Assembly (NCBI GenBank): GCA_937990185.1
Contig: CALKBI010000061.1
Coordinates: forward strand, 1 to 64,000
Direction of reading: 5' to 3'
From: an uncultured Neomegalonema sp.
GTDB lineage: Bacteria; Pseudomonadota; Alphaproteobacteria; Rhodobacterales; Rhodobacteraceae
Length of the DNA: 64,000 bases
Shown: positions 1-8,085 of the stretch, in pieces
Layout: each line of letters begins with the position of its first letter
Position numbering within the stretch: position 1 is the first letter of the stretch
Notes under the pieces: model-generated
What the model saw: only the letters and a program-made list of their open reading frames with translations
The model's database searches: none
Told to the model about the DNA's origin: nothing
Position numbers and translations under genes: made by a program

Positions 1-276
1 GTCTGCTTTATCCACCTGCGCTAACTTCACAGCGGCAAATGGTCGGCGAAGCCGAGCATTGAGAGCGAAGTGAGACGGTCAACGAGGAAAGAACCGCGTA
101 GCGAAAAAGCGTCTGATTTATCCACCTGCGCTAACTTCACAGCGGCAAATGGTCGGCGAAGCCGAGCATTGAGAGCGAAGTGAGACGGTCAACGAGGAAA
201 GAACCGCGTAGCGAAAAAGCGTCTACTCTATCCACCCGCGCCAACTTCGCAGCGGCAAATGGTCGGCGAAGCCGGA
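1..276. repeat. Tandem 110-bp repeat, array A
   Basis: Two full 110-bp copies (1-110 and 111-220) differ at very few positions near their start. A third, partial and more diverged copy runs from 221 to about 276. It stops five bases before the stop codon of the minus-strand gene at 281. Each unit contains a small palindrome reading GGCGAAGCC and a conserved segment AACTTCACAGCGGCAAATGG. The reverse complement of that segment recurs in array B (32506-32985), so the two arrays belong to one repeat family in opposite orientation. The array meets the window edge, so its full copy number is unknown. I see no coding potential in it. Confidence 0.9.
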
Positions 277-280
277 GATT

Positions 281-478
281 TTATTTATAGTTCGCACGTC
301 TTGTGCCGAAATCGCGTACCCGCTTTCGCCATGCGCGATAGCTGGCGGGTTTGAGGTTGTTCCGCATCAGTGTTTTTACCTGATCCGCACTCAGCCCGTG
401 TAGCGATGCAATCGCGTCAAAGCTGGTATGATCACTCAACGCCATCTCGATGATCTCGCTGCGGGTTGCGTCATCCAT
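281..478 (-). CDS. DUF2805 / TIGR03643 family small protein
   Basis: This 65-residue protein matches the DUF2805 (TIGR03643) pattern. That family has a helix-turn-helix-like core with IIEMALSDHTSFDAIASLHG followed by LMRNNLKPASYRAWRKRV. Its function is unknown; it is a short, basic, cytosolic protein. It starts with ATG at 478 and overlaps the last 8 bases of the upstream membrane-protein gene, so the two are translationally coupled and form an operon with dgt. The stop codon sits directly against the end of tandem array A, so the repeats lie in the 3' untranslated part of this operon. The family assignment is by recalled motif, not by search. Confidence 0.8.
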   Translation of the reverse strand: MDDATRSEIIEMALSDHTSFDAIASLHGLSADQVKTLMRNNLKPASYRAWRKRVRDFGTRRANYK

Positions 479-842
479 TTTTCATCATCCAACCTATCAG
501 TCCGATCAACACACCGGCGACAGTTATAACAGCCATTGCGGTGTAGATATGTACCTCGCGGATGTGGCGGGTATGAAAGCGCGCGGTCGTGTCGGTCTCG
601 CTGGTGATATGGATTTGGAACCCGTGTTGGTTCCAGCGCTTTTCAAATGTGTTGAGCGCTTCAAGCGGTACGGTTGCGGTCTTGCGTCCTGCGAGGCTGC
701 TGCCATGAGACAGTTCGATTTCGCCGCGCGGTTCGGAGCCGTCTGCCGTTGTCACCTCAAAAATCACCTTTGAGCGAAACGCGCGCGTCATCAGGTGCAG
801 CACTTTGGTTCGTTCGCCTGCTTTGATTTCAACTTCGCGCAT
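471..842 (-). CDS. Hypothetical protein with C-terminal membrane anchor
   Basis: I do not recognise a family for this 123-residue protein. It has about 93 soluble residues rich in charged positions. One hydrophobic segment of about 20 residues follows near the C terminus (around residues 98-118, AMAVITVAGVLIGLIGW), then a short MMKNG tail. This looks like a tail-anchored membrane protein with the bulk in the cytosol. The ATG at 842 shares its A with the TAA stop of dgt, and the gene's end overlaps the DUF2805 start by 8 bp, so the three genes are one transcription unit. Tight coupling to dgt is the only functional hint. Confidence 0.7.
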   Translation of the reverse strand: MREVEIKAGERTKVLHLMTRAFRSKVIFEVTTADGSEPRGEIELSHGSSLAGRKTATVPLEALNTFEKRWNQHGFQIHITSETDTTARFHTRHIREVHIYTAMAVITVAGVLIGLIGWMMKNG

Positions 843-2026
843 TATGCTTTCTCAAATGGATCAATGAGGCGCTTGTATTCATCCAGCGCGTAATTGTCAG
901 TCATGCCTGCAATATAATCCGCAACGATCCGCGCGCGGCCCGTGTTGTTGGCGGCCTTTGCTAAATCGCTCCAACCGTGAGGCAATAAGTCCGGTTGTTC
1001 GAGCAGGCGCGGAAACATTTCTTCAATCACGCGCTGGGCTTTGGCCATCATCCGGTTGACGCGGTAATGGCGGTACATGCGTTTGAACAGAAACTTGCGG
1101 ATGTCGGCAAAGGCCGCTTCGACCTCATCGGAGAATCCGGCAAGCGCGCTGTCATGTTCGCGCACGGCTTCGGCGGTAGCAGGCGCGGCTTTCGCAAGAC
1201 GGCGTGTTGTCTCGGTCAGTAAATCCTCGACCATCGCTGAGAAAAGTCGCCGCAAGGCTTCGTGCGCGCGCCGGGATTGTTCCAGCCCCGGATAAAGCGC
1301 ATCGACGGTTCGAATCTTTTCGCCAATCAAAGGAAGCTCGGCGATCTCGTCCAGTTCAAAAAAGCCGGCGCGCAATCCATCGTCGAAGTCATGATTGTTA
1401 TAGGCAATGTCATCGGCCAGCGCCGCAATCTGCGCTTCTAAGCTGGCGCGCGTGTGCAGCTCTAAATTATTTTGGAAATCGTATTCCCGAATTGCAAAGG
1501 GGAGGGCCTCGCGGGAAGCATCGGCGTCTCCCAAGAGTGGACCGTTATGTTTGACCAGCCCTTCGAGCGTCTCCCATGTCAGATTTAAGCCGTCAAACTG
1601 CGCATAGCGTTGCTCTAACTTGGTAACGACCCGAAGCGCCTGAGCATTATGATCGAAGCCGTCATGATCGGTCATCAACTGATCAAGAGCGGTCTCGCCT
1701 GAATGACCGAAGGGTGTATGGCCGAGGTCATGCGCGAGTGCGACCGCTTCGGCTAAATCTTCGTTCAGCCGCAAGGCTCGTGCTGCTGAGCGTGCGATCT
1801 GAGCGACTTCCAATGAATGCGTTAGGCGGGTGCGATAGTAATCGCCTTCATGGGCCACGAAAACTTGCGTTTTGTGCTTGAGCTTGCGGAACGCGGCGGA
1901 GTGCAAAATCCGGTCGCGGTCCCGTTGATGGGGAGAGCGATGATTGCTTTCGTCCTCATTAATCAACCGCCCCCGCGTCTTTCGGGGGTCGATCGCAAAG
2001 GGTTGCAAATGCTCGACTCGCATCAT
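842..2026 (-). CDS. dgt: dGTPase-like deoxynucleoside triphosphate triphosphohydrolase
   Basis: This is a cytosolic HD-domain enzyme that cleaves dNTPs to deoxynucleoside and tripolyphosphate. The metal-binding HD signature is present as RTRLTHSLE (His70) and VALAHDLGH (His99, Asp100). The N-terminal family signature RDRDRILHSAAFRKLKHKT and the FDHNAQALRVVTKLE segment are also present. At 394 residues it has the normal length of the short alphaproteobacterial dGTPase-like type. I chose ATG 2026 because an AGGA lies 11 nt upstream; the open frame continues to 2074, but the added residues do not look conserved. It is divergent from erpA with a short shared promoter region and leads a three-gene operon. 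Confidence 0.92.
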   Translation of the reverse strand: MMRVEHLQPFAIDPRKTRGRLINEDESNHRSPHQRDRDRILHSAAFRKLKHKTQVFVAHEGDYYRTRLTHSLEVAQIARSAARALRLNEDLAEAVALAHDLGHTPFGHSGETALDQLMTDHDGFDHNAQALRVVTKLEQRYAQFDGLNLTWETLEGLVKHNGPLLGDADASREALPFAIREYDFQNNLELHTRASLEAQIAALADDIAYNNHDFDDGLRAGFFELDEIAELPLIGEKIRTVDALYPGLEQSRRAHEALRRLFSAMVEDLLTETTRRLAKAAPATAEAVREHDSALAGFSDEVEAAFADIRKFLFKRMYRHYRVNRMMAKAQRVIEEMFPRLLEQPDLLPHGWSDLAKAANNTGRARIVADYIAGMTDNYALDEYKRLIDPFEKA

Positions 2027-2103
2027 CGTGGGCTTGTTCCTGTATTTAACGTTGCTATCTGTGCTACAGAACATTGAACACGAATGCGATGGAGTTTAGA
2101 GGC

Positions 2104-2451
2104 ATGGACGCCCCGGTTGTTTCCCGCGACGGTATATCCGTCACTGATGCGGTCTTTACGCAACTTGCTGCAATTCTAGCGTCAGAAGGCAGTGACAAGA
2201 TGCTTCGCGTAGCGGTTCTCGGTGGGGGGTGTTCAGGTTTCCAATATAAATTCGACCTCGAAACAGCGACGAATGACGATGATGTCGTTATCGAAAAGGA
2301 TGGTGCGCGGGTGGTAGTTGATTCTGTCTCACAACCCTTTCTTGATGGGGCGATCATTGACTACAAAGACGAATTGATCGGCGCACATTTCGCGATTGAT
2401 AACCCGAATGCGACCAGTTCATGCGGGTGCGGGACCAGTTTCTCGATGTAA
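2104..2451 (+). CDS. erpA: Iron-sulfur cluster insertion protein ErpA (A-type carrier)
   Basis: This A-type (HesB/IscA) carrier delivers Fe-S clusters to apoproteins such as the IspG class of isoprenoid enzymes. The three ligand cysteines are in place: Cys43 in GGGCSGFQY and Cys107/Cys109 in the C-terminal SSCGCGTSF. The 115-residue length is typical. The start is ATG 2104 with GGAG nine bases upstream; in-frame ATG 2089 and TTG 2074 are alternatives. ispG, a known type of ErpA client, lies about 3.4 kb downstream but in a different transcription unit. Confidence 0.93.
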   Translation: MDAPVVSRDGISVTDAVFTQLAAILASEGSDKMLRVAVLGGGCSGFQYKFDLETATNDDDVVIEKDGARVVVDSVSQPFLDGAIIDYKDELIGAHFAIDNPNATSSCGCGTSFSM

Positions 2452-2483
2452 TTAACGCTGTTTTCCGGTTGCTATAGAACTTA

Positions 2484-2524
2484 TTGTGCATTGCAGCATC
2501 TTTGCTATGATGACGCGATGCTGC
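2484..2524 (+). promoter_or_regulatory. Putative promoter with an overlapping inverted repeat
   Basis: A TTGTGC box at 2484-2489 and a TATGAT box at 2506-2511 are separated by 16 bases, a plausible sigma70-type promoter for the XRE-sdhE pair. A perfect 8-bp inverted repeat (GCAGCATC at 2493-2500, GATGCTGC at 2517-2524) overlaps the -10 box. It could serve as an operator for the XRE regulator encoded just downstream. Autoregulation is inference from position only. Confidence 0.4.
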
Positions 2525-2600
2525 TATCGCCAGACATGCGTGATCTGTATGGCGATACTACTTTTCAGCGAAAACCGGCAAATATGACAGGATTGATGCG

Positions 2601-3008
2601 ATGTCTGAGATCGAACAATGCGATTATTACGGTGATGAGGTATCGACCCTGGGTGAGAGGATCAGCGTTGCCAGAGAGCGCGCCGGAATGTCTCAAGAAG
2701 AACTTGCACAGGCGCTCGCGATCAAGAGTGGGATGCTCGAAAACTGGGAAAACGATGCTGCGGAACCGCGCGCCCAACGCATGACAATGCTTGGTGGTAT
2801 TTTAGGCGTGTCCGCTGGATGGTTGCTCTATGGGATGGGCGAAGGTGTGCCCGCGCCGTCTGAAGAACCTGCCATCGATGAATTTAGCGACGATAAAATC
2901 GCGCAAATGCTGATGGTCGAACTGCAAGATGCGCAGGAAATGCAGAGAAAAATCACAAAACGAATGATGCGGATCGAAGAAGCTCTTGGAGCCTTGAAAG
3001 CTGCATGA
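2601..3008 (+). CDS. XRE-family helix-turn-helix transcriptional regulator
   Basis: This 135-residue DNA-binding protein has an N-terminal Cro/C1-type helix-turn-helix (about residues 17-75). It includes LGERISVARERAGMSQEELA and the recognition part IKSGMLENWEND. The C-terminal 40 residues are predicted to be helical and coiled-coil-like (MLMVELQDAQEMQRK onward), probably for dimerisation. An AGGA lies upstream of ATG 2601. It overlaps sdhE by the ATGA at 3005-3008, so the two are cotranscribed. Target genes are unknown; an inverted repeat over the putative promoter suggests autoregulation. Confidence 0.88.
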   Translation: MSEIEQCDYYGDEVSTLGERISVARERAGMSQEELAQALAIKSGMLENWENDAAEPRAQRMTMLGGILGVSAGWLLYGMGEGVPAPSEEPAIDEFSDDKIAQMLMVELQDAQEMQRKITKRMMRIEEALGALKAA

Positions 3009-3313
3009 TTGAAACTTTTACGCATGAACCCGATCTTGTCATCCGCTTAAAGCGGGCAAGGATGCGCGCGTGGCGGCGGGGTATGCGCGAGATGGATTTG
3101 ATCCTCGGCGGTTTTATAGACACCAATACAGAGAATTTAACTGCAGAACGAATTGAGTCCTTTGAAGGTTTACTCGCTTGCCGGGACCAAGACCTTTACG
3201 CTTGGATCTCCGGGCGCGACAAAACTGCCTTAGCAGATCTGACTGACGATGAACGATCGCTTCTCGCGGAAATTGCGGACAGTTGGAACACTGTCGATAA
3301 AAATTTATCATAA
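3005..3313 (+). CDS. sdhE: FAD assembly factor SdhE
   Basis: This small protein of the Sdh5/SdhE (DUF339, YgfY) family promotes covalent FAD attachment to the SdhA flavoprotein of succinate dehydrogenase. The hallmark RGxxE motif is present as RGMRE (residues 25-29) inside RMRAWRRGMREMDLILGGF. The acidic C-terminal part with YAWISG is also typical. It acts in the cytosol on apo-SdhA. The start codon is embedded in the stop of the preceding regulator gene. Succinate dehydrogenase genes are not in the window. Confidence 0.9.
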   Translation: MIETFTHEPDLVIRLKRARMRAWRRGMREMDLILGGFIDTNTENLTAERIESFEGLLACRDQDLYAWISGRDKTALADLTDDERSLLAEIADSWNTVDKNLS

Positions 3314-3337
3314 CTTTTCGAAAATAAATTAATCATT

Positions 3338-3350
3338 CTCGTATTACGAG
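3338..3350. promoter_or_regulatory. 13-bp palindrome upstream of the LdtR-like gene
   Basis: CTCGTA-T-TACGAG is a perfect palindrome centred on one base, about 80 bp before the MarR-family start codon in an AT-rich stretch. MarR-type dimers bind such palindromes and often repress their own gene. This is therefore a candidate operator, with no evidence beyond position and symmetry. Confidence 0.35.
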
Positions 3351-3425
3351 TGTAGTTTATTAATCTCACGTTTACTAAAATTACTCACAATCTTTCCCAG
3401 AAACACTATCACAAGGGATTGAGCG

Positions 3426-3938
3426 ATGAGTGCAGTTTTGCAAACAGTCGATATGGTTCCCGGCCCTGACTCCCGGGAAGCCTTACTAACAAAATACATG
3501 GATACTCTTTCTTACATCGAGCGGCTACACCGCCTGTTGCTGGATGTGATCAAGGATGAGTTTGAGCGCCTGAACGTGATTGACGTAACCAGCGTTCAAG
3601 CTTTGCTGCTTTTCAATATCGGCGATAATGAAGTGACCGCTGGCGAATTGAAATCGCGCGGCTATTACCAAGGTTCGAATGTTTCTTACAACCTAAAGAA
3701 ATTGGTCGAAGGCGGCTATATCAGTCACGAACGGTGCTCGATTGACCGCCGTGCGGTGCGGATCAAACTGACCGAGTCGGGTTCAAAAGTTCGGAAAATC
3801 GTTGGTGAGCTTTGGAATAGTCATGTTGATGGCTTCGTTGAGAATGGGGCGATGACGCAACCTATTCTGGAGGAAATGGAAAATTCAATGCGTACGCTAG
3901 AACGCTTTTGGACTGACCGTATCCGGTACATTTACTAA
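3426..3938 (+). CDS. MarR-family winged-helix regulator, LdtR-like
   Basis: This 170-residue winged-helix protein closely follows the LdtR pattern of alphaproteobacteria. Recalled signatures are YIERLHRLLLDVIKDEFER, SVQALLLFNIGDNEVTAGEL and RGYYQGSNVSYNLKKLVE, followed by the wing region CSIDRRAVRIKLT. LdtR is known in Rhizobiales as a regulator of L,D-transpeptidase and cell-wall remodelling genes. The start ATG 3426 follows AAGGGA at good spacing. The gene stands alone, preceded by a palindrome at 3338-3350 and followed by a strong hairpin. A RodZ-like cell-shape gene lies next downstream. The gene name is not certain enough to assign. Confidence 0.82.
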   Translation: MSAVLQTVDMVPGPDSREALLTKYMDTLSYIERLHRLLLDVIKDEFERLNVIDVTSVQALLLFNIGDNEVTAGELKSRGYYQGSNVSYNLKKLVEGGYISHERCSIDRRAVRIKLTESGSKVRKIVGELWNSHVDGFVENGAMTQPILEEMENSMRTLERFWTDRIRYIY

Positions 3939-3966
3939 GCTATCCCTTTAGGTACTAAAAAGCAAA

Positions 3967-4017
3967 GCGCAGTTGGACTTTATCTGAGGATAAGATGAAG
4001 TCCGACGCGCTTGTTTT
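3967..4017 (+). terminator. Long hairpin with T-rich tail after the MarR gene
   Basis: GCGC (3967-3970) and GTTGGACTT (3972-3980) pair with AAGTCCGAC (3998-4006, one G-T pair) and GCGC (4007-4010). There is a single-base bulge at 3971 and an additional inner TATC/GATA pairing. TTGTTTT follows. This is a good intrinsic terminator candidate for the LdtR-like gene. Confidence 0.6.
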
Positions 4018-4035
4018 GAGAGTTTTATAGTGCAC

Positions 4036-4112
4036 TTTGGGTCAAAGGTGATGTTCACGAATTCTATGAAATAAAGCGCGTTCTTACTGACGAGCGTGTT
4101 TTTTGACCCAAA
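4036..4112. repeat. Perfect 11-bp inverted repeat in the region before the RodZ-like gene
   Basis: TTTGGGTCAAA at 4036-4046 is exactly complementary to TTTGACCCAAA at 4102-4112, with a 55-base spacer. It lies between the LdtR-like terminator hairpin and the RodZ-like gene, in a 290-bp stretch with no gene. It could close a structured RNA of about 77 nt or be a pair of regulator half-sites. I cannot distinguish these. Confidence 0.4.
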
Positions 4113-4232
4113 ACCGCCCAAAATCTACGTTACGAAAGCTTGATGTACGAATAAATGCCGTTGTATCCGCGGACTCTGTGGATTACGGTGTCTAAAAATA
4201 TAATCGAGCAACCAGCTTTCACAGGCGTAGTC

Positions 4233-5777
4233 ATGACGGTCGAAAAAGGCGGTTATCCGCCAAAAAATAATCCGGCGCAAACATTGGGCGATGCATTTAG
4301 AAACACGCGCGTCGCTGCACGTGTGTCCGTTGAGCAAGTCGAAGCAGATCTGCGGATTAAATCCAAATACATCGAAGCCATCGAAGATGGTGATGCTGCG
4401 GCATTACCCAGTCGGGCATACACTGACGGGTTCTTGCGCAACTATGCGACATATCTTGGGATGGACCCAGCAGAAGCTGTTCGAAGATTCGCAGATGAGA
4501 ACGGTTTAGCAGCCGCGACTGCGCGGGTTGCTCCTGCGGCTCCGTTGCCAAAGGCCAAGAAGAAATCTTCTAGGGGGGGCGTTGCCCCCGCACCGCGCCG
4601 AGGTGTGTTGGCTGGGCTTGGTCGGATGGCTGCCGCGCTTGGTCCGATTCTGCTTGTGGCCGGGTTGGCTTATGGCGGGTACACCGGATATGGGGCCGCG
4701 CGTGATGCCGGATTGATCCCTCCTGAGCTTGGCGTGAATGCACTGCTTGCAAACGACAAGAATGGTGAAGACCGAATTGTTGCGGATGCTGGTACGAAAA
4801 ACACTTCGGAGGAGGCGAAGGCTGACAGGCCGGATAATCTCGGGAATGGTACGCCGCGCCCAGACGAAGACAACGCCCTTGTTGAAACGGCGAAACTGGA
4901 AGTGAAATCGTCCTATAGCGATATTGTAGGCAATGAAACGAGTACGGGCCGACCGGACTCGCTCAGCTATGCCCGTAAGGGAAATGTCCCCTATTGGCAG
5001 GCTAAGCCGCCGGCTTTGGAACCCGCTGATGGTCCGGTCGCTGATATCAGACCCGAAACCGCAGGTGTGTTGCGCGCGCCAAACCAAAGCGCCGATGATG
5101 ATCAAAGCGAGAGCACGGATAACGGATCGCGCTGGACGGCAGGTGCTGCTTCAGAAGGGCAAACCGCGGATGTCGATGCTAGCCGTATTGCTGCGGCTGC
5201 GCGGGAAGCCTTGTTTGGTGCGTCTCAACAACAGGCTAATCCAACTGGAAATTCAGAATCGGTTGCTGGGGTAAGCGGAACAGCATCAGAAGGCACGACG
5301 GAGGAAACAGTCGTTGCTCAACTGTCAGATACTGTTGCGAACAGCCAGCCAGTTGTCATCGAACAAGTGCCAACTCCTACAACTCAGACTGCAACGCCTG
5401 AACCAACTCCGGAATTCGGTGTTGGGCCGGTGGTGACGCAAGATCAAGCGCCTGCTGATCTTAGCCCCGCAGAGCCAGCCCAAGCGCCGCGAAGATTCGC
5501 TTTGATTGCACAATCAGATGCGTGGGTTCAGGTGACGGATAGCTTTGGCACGGTCAAATACACAGGGATTTTGTCGCCGGGTGAGACCTATAATATTCCT
5601 GCAGAAACAGGATTGCGCCTGAAAACCGGAAATGCAGGTGGCCTTTTAATTGAGGTTGAAGGCCAGCGTTTCGGCCCACTCGGCAGTAACGGTGCGGTTA
5701 TGCGTAACGTTACGCTAAATCCGGGTGCAGTCCGCGCTAGCTTTACTTTGTCGCAAGCGGCTGTGCTGTCTCAATAA
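4233..5777 (+). CDS. RodZ-like helix-turn-helix membrane protein with DUF4115 C terminus
   Basis: This 514-residue bitopic protein has RodZ architecture. A cytosolic RodZ-type helix-turn-helix (about residues 14-90) contains LGDAFRNTR, YIEAIEDGD and YTDGFLRNYATYLG. A basic linker and one transmembrane helix (about 125-150) follow. Next come about 280 low-complexity periplasmic residues rich in Ala, Glu and Thr, and a C-terminal DUF4115 beta domain (about 430-510) with SDAWVQVTDSFG. RodZ links MreB to the elongation machinery and supports rod shape. ATG 4233 fits the domain start; an upstream in-frame extension to 4155 seems unlikely. Its position directly upstream of ispG is a common alphaproteobacterial arrangement. 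Confidence 0.82.
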   Translation: MTVEKGGYPPKNNPAQTLGDAFRNTRVAARVSVEQVEADLRIKSKYIEAIEDGDAAALPSRAYTDGFLRNYATYLGMDPAEAVRRFADENGLAAATARVAPAAPLPKAKKKSSRGGVAPAPRRGVLAGLGRMAAALGPILLVAGLAYGGYTGYGAARDAGLIPPELGVNALLANDKNGEDRIVADAGTKNTSEEAKADRPDNLGNGTPRPDEDNALVETAKLEVKSSYSDIVGNETSTGRPDSLSYARKGNVPYWQAKPPALEPADGPVADIRPETAGVLRAPNQSADDDQSESTDNGSRWTAGAASEGQTADVDASRIAAAAREALFGASQQQANPTGNSESVAGVSGTASEGTTEETVVAQLSDTVANSQPVVIEQVPTPTTQTATPEPTPEFGVGPVVTQDQAPADLSPAEPAQAPRRFALIAQSDAWVQVTDSFGTVKYTGILSPGETYNIPAETGLRLKTGNAGGLLIEVEGQRFGPLGSNGAVMRNVTLNPGAVRASFTLSQAAVLSQ

Positions 5778-5843
5778 TTACGACCTTGAATGCTGACGTT
5801 TCTGGGGCGATAATGTCTAGGAAACTGGACAGTGGAGACCGAT

Positions 5844-6974
5844 ATGAACAGCATTCGCCCTTGGCGTGATGTAGATCGTCGCAAGAGCCGGCAAATTAAG
5901 GTCGGTGATGTTCTTGTTGGCGGTGACGCTCCGATTTCAGTGCAGACGATGACCAATACGCTGACATCGGATGCGAAAGCGACGATTGAACAGGTGATGG
6001 CCTGTAGCGAAGCGGGGGCGGATATCGTCCGCGTTTCCTGCCCCGACGAGGCGTCCACAGCGGCGCTGTCAGAGATTGTTCGTGAAGTCGATGTCCCTAT
6101 CGTTGCAGATATTCATTTTCATTATAAACGCGCAATTGAATCCGCAGAGGCGGGCGCGGCGTGTTTGAGGATTAACCCCGGTAATATTGGGTCGGCTGAT
6201 CGCGTTCGCGAAGTCATCAAGGCCGCAAAAGACCACGGTTGCTCGATGCGCATTGGTGTTAATGCCGGATCGCTTGAAAAGCACCTGCTCGATAAATACG
6301 CGGAACCTTGCCCTGAAGCGATGGTCGAGAGCGCGCTGGAACATGCGAAAATCCTGCAAGACAATGATTTTCACGAGTTCAAAATCAGCGTCAAAGCCTC
6401 GGATGTGTTTCTCGCGGTTGCGGCCTATCACGGGCTTGCCGAAGCCTGCGATCATCCGCTGCATTTGGGGATCACTGAAGCGGGTGGATTGTCATCTGGA
6501 ACCGTAAAATCCTCCATCGGCATGGGGAATTTGCTGTGGGCAGGTATTGGCGACACGTTGCGGGTTTCGCTGTCTGCGGACCCTGTTGAAGAAGTTCGGG
6601 TTGGTTTCGAGATGCTCAAATCGCTCGGCCTTCGCCATCGCGGTGTGAACATTATTTCTTGTCCGTCCTGTGCGCGGCAAGGGTTCGATGTGATCAAGAC
6701 GGTTTCGATCCTTGAAGAAAAACTCGCCCATATTCAAACGCCGATGAGCCTGTCTATTATCGGCTGTGTTGTGAATGGTCCCGGCGAAGCTTCGCAGACC
6801 GATATCGGGTTTACCGGCGGGGGCGCGGGCAGCGGCATGGTCTATCTGTCGGGACTACAAGATCACAAAGTTCAGAACGCCGATATGATCGATCACATCG
6901 TCGGGCTTGTTGAAGAAAAAGCTGTTGAGATCGAAAAAGAACGCGCCGCTGCGGCTGAAATCGCGGCAGAGTGA
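5844..6974 (+). CDS. ispG: 4-hydroxy-3-methylbut-2-en-1-yl diphosphate synthase
   Basis: IspG (GcpE) carries out the penultimate step of the MEP isoprenoid pathway, reducing MEcPP to HMBPP with a 4Fe-4S cluster. The TIM-barrel N terminus shows [15 protein letters not shown] and [10 protein letters not shown]. The cluster-binding part shows [12 protein letters not shown] and [11 protein letters not shown] with the conserved cysteines. At 376 residues it is the short bacterial form. ATG 5844 has GGAG six bases upstream; GTG 5832 is a weaker alternative. Its stop overlaps the GTG start of the following acetyltransferase, so the two are cotranscribed. Confidence 0.96.
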   Translation: MNSIRPWRDVDRRKSRQIKVGDVLVGGDAPISVQTMTNTLTSDAKATIEQVMACSEAGADIVRVSCPDEASTAALSEIVREVDVPIVADIHFHYKRAIESAEAGAACLRINPGNIGSADRVREVIKAAKDHGCSMRIGVNAGSLEKHLLDKYAEPCPEAMVESALEHAKILQDNDFHEFKISVKASDVFLAVAAYHGLAEACDHPLHLGITEAGGLSSGTVKSSIGMGNLLWAGIGDTLRVSLSADPVEEVRVGFEMLKSLGLRHRGVNIISCPSCARQGFDVIKTVSILEEKLAHIQTPMSLSIIGCVVNGPGEASQTDIGFTGGGAGSGMVYLSGLQDHKVQNADMIDHIVGLVEEKAVEIEKERAAAAEIAAE

Positions 6975-7558
6975 GTTTTTCAATTCGCCATGCGGTTGAG
7001 GACGATTCGACGTCGCTTGCGGTTGTCGAATTGCTTACTGCGCCTGAGTTCGCCAATTTCTTGCTTGAAGGCATGTTCGGGGATGCGTCCGTCGGGGCGA
7101 TCCTGTCATGGCGGTATCGACAAGGCGGTGTTGATTCAACGGATTGGGCATGGGTTGCTGAAGAGAACGGCGAGATCGTTGGCGCAATGGGTGCTTATCC
7201 TGTTGCGCTGTCTCGTGCCGAGCAAGGTACTGATACCGGAGAAGCGAATGAGCGGAATTTGCACTTTGCTCCGCTGATAGAATTGATGCGTGATGATGCG
7301 TTTCACATCGCGCGTATCGGCGTCCTGCTGCAAGCGCGTCGACGCGGTATTGCGCGTGCGCTTATTGAAATGGCAGAAGCTGCCACCCTTGCCGAAGGGC
7401 TATCACTGCTGACGTTGATTGTCTGGGCAGACAATGATGGGGCGCTTGCGTTCTATGATGCGCTTGGTTTTACCGAGCGAGGCAGTGCTGAGATTGCGGC
7501 TCATCCCCGTTTGGAACGCCACGGTAAAATGTTGTTGCTGGGCAAAGATTTGGCGTGA
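6971..7558 (+). CDS. GNAT-family N-acetyltransferase
   Basis: This 195-residue GNAT-fold acyltransferase of unknown substrate starts with GTG 6971, overlapping the ispG stop. The acetyl-CoA-binding motif A is readable as [19 protein letters not shown]. Motif B lies in [20 protein letters not shown], with the typical Asn and Tyr near the end of the fold. The next gene starts inside its stop codon (GTGA), so ispG, this gene and the DUF1499 gene form a tight operon. Such fold-level evidence cannot name the acceptor. Confidence 0.85.
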   Translation: MSFSIRHAVEDDSTSLAVVELLTAPEFANFLLEGMFGDASVGAILSWRYRQGGVDSTDWAWVAEENGEIVGAMGAYPVALSRAEQGTDTGEANERNLHFAPLIELMRDDAFHIARIGVLLQARRRGIARALIEMAEAATLAEGLSLLTLIVWADNDGALAFYDALGFTERGSAEIAAHPRLERHGKMLLLGKDLA

Positions 7559-7983
7559 AGTGGTTTTCGCTCCTTTTGGCTTTTGGAGCGTTCGCGGCAA
7601 TCGCTGGGGTGATTTACGTGCGCACCGCCGGACATGATCCTGAGCGATGGCATGTTGATCCGACTAGTGCGCTGGAGGTGCAGGAAAGAAATCAATTCCG
7701 TGGATCAAAAGTTTTTTATGATCTTCCCGACGTCATTGCCACCAGACTGGCCGAAGCGCTTGGTGGAGATGTATTGGCCGGGGATTTTTCTGACGGCTTT
7801 GTAACCGTGGTCGCGCGAACGCCTTTTGTTGGTTATCCAGACTATATCTCAGCGCGGATTGACGGGACGGGCGAGGGCACATTCGTTACGCTCTATTCAA
7901 GATCTCGTTTCGGGCATAGCGATCTTGGCGCGAACAAAGCGCGCGTTATTAAAGTTTTCAATGATATGCAGGCTAAGTTTTAA
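7555..7983 (+). CDS. DUF1499 domain protein with N-terminal membrane segment
   Basis: This 142-residue protein has a hydrophobic N-terminal helix (about residues 3-22), either an anchor or a signal. A DUF1499-like domain follows, recognised from VGYPDYISARID and YSRSRFGHSDLGANKARV. The family has no established function. The GTG start at 7555 overlaps the preceding stop codon, and no good Shine-Dalgarno site is seen, which suggests translational coupling. The arginine- and serine-rich SRSRFG motif is the clearest family marker. Confidence 0.78.
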   Translation: MKWFSLLLAFGAFAAIAGVIYVRTAGHDPERWHVDPTSALEVQERNQFRGSKVFYDLPDVIATRLAEALGGDVLAGDFSDGFVTVVARTPFVGYPDYISARIDGTGEGTFVTLYSRSRFGHSDLGANKARVIKVFNDMQAKF

Positions 7984-8049
7984 AAATACTTTCAAGTATA
8001 AAAGGCTGTGACAATTTGACAGCATAGAAAACTGAATTCTCCCTCCTAG

Positions 8050-8080
8050 TTAAACTCGCTCAACACGGAGTTTAAGGAGA
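8050..8080 (+). promoter_or_regulatory. Hairpin overlapping the ribosome binding site of the fasciclin gene
   Basis: TTAAACTC (8050-8057) pairs perfectly with GAGTTTAA (8068-8075). The 3' arm runs directly into the Shine-Dalgarno AAGGAGA (8074-8080) of the gene starting at 8086. The 8-bp stem with a 10-nt loop could modulate translation. It is AT-rich and may be only weakly stable. Confidence 0.35.
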
Positions 8081-8085
8081 ATCCA

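Noticed and set aside
1-276. Array A considered as a CRISPR array
   Set aside because: The whole 110-bp unit repeats without unique spacers, and there are no cas genes.
2491-2784. 97-codon frame before and overlapping the XRE gene
   Set aside because: It overlaps the well-supported regulator in another frame, and its sequence looks random.
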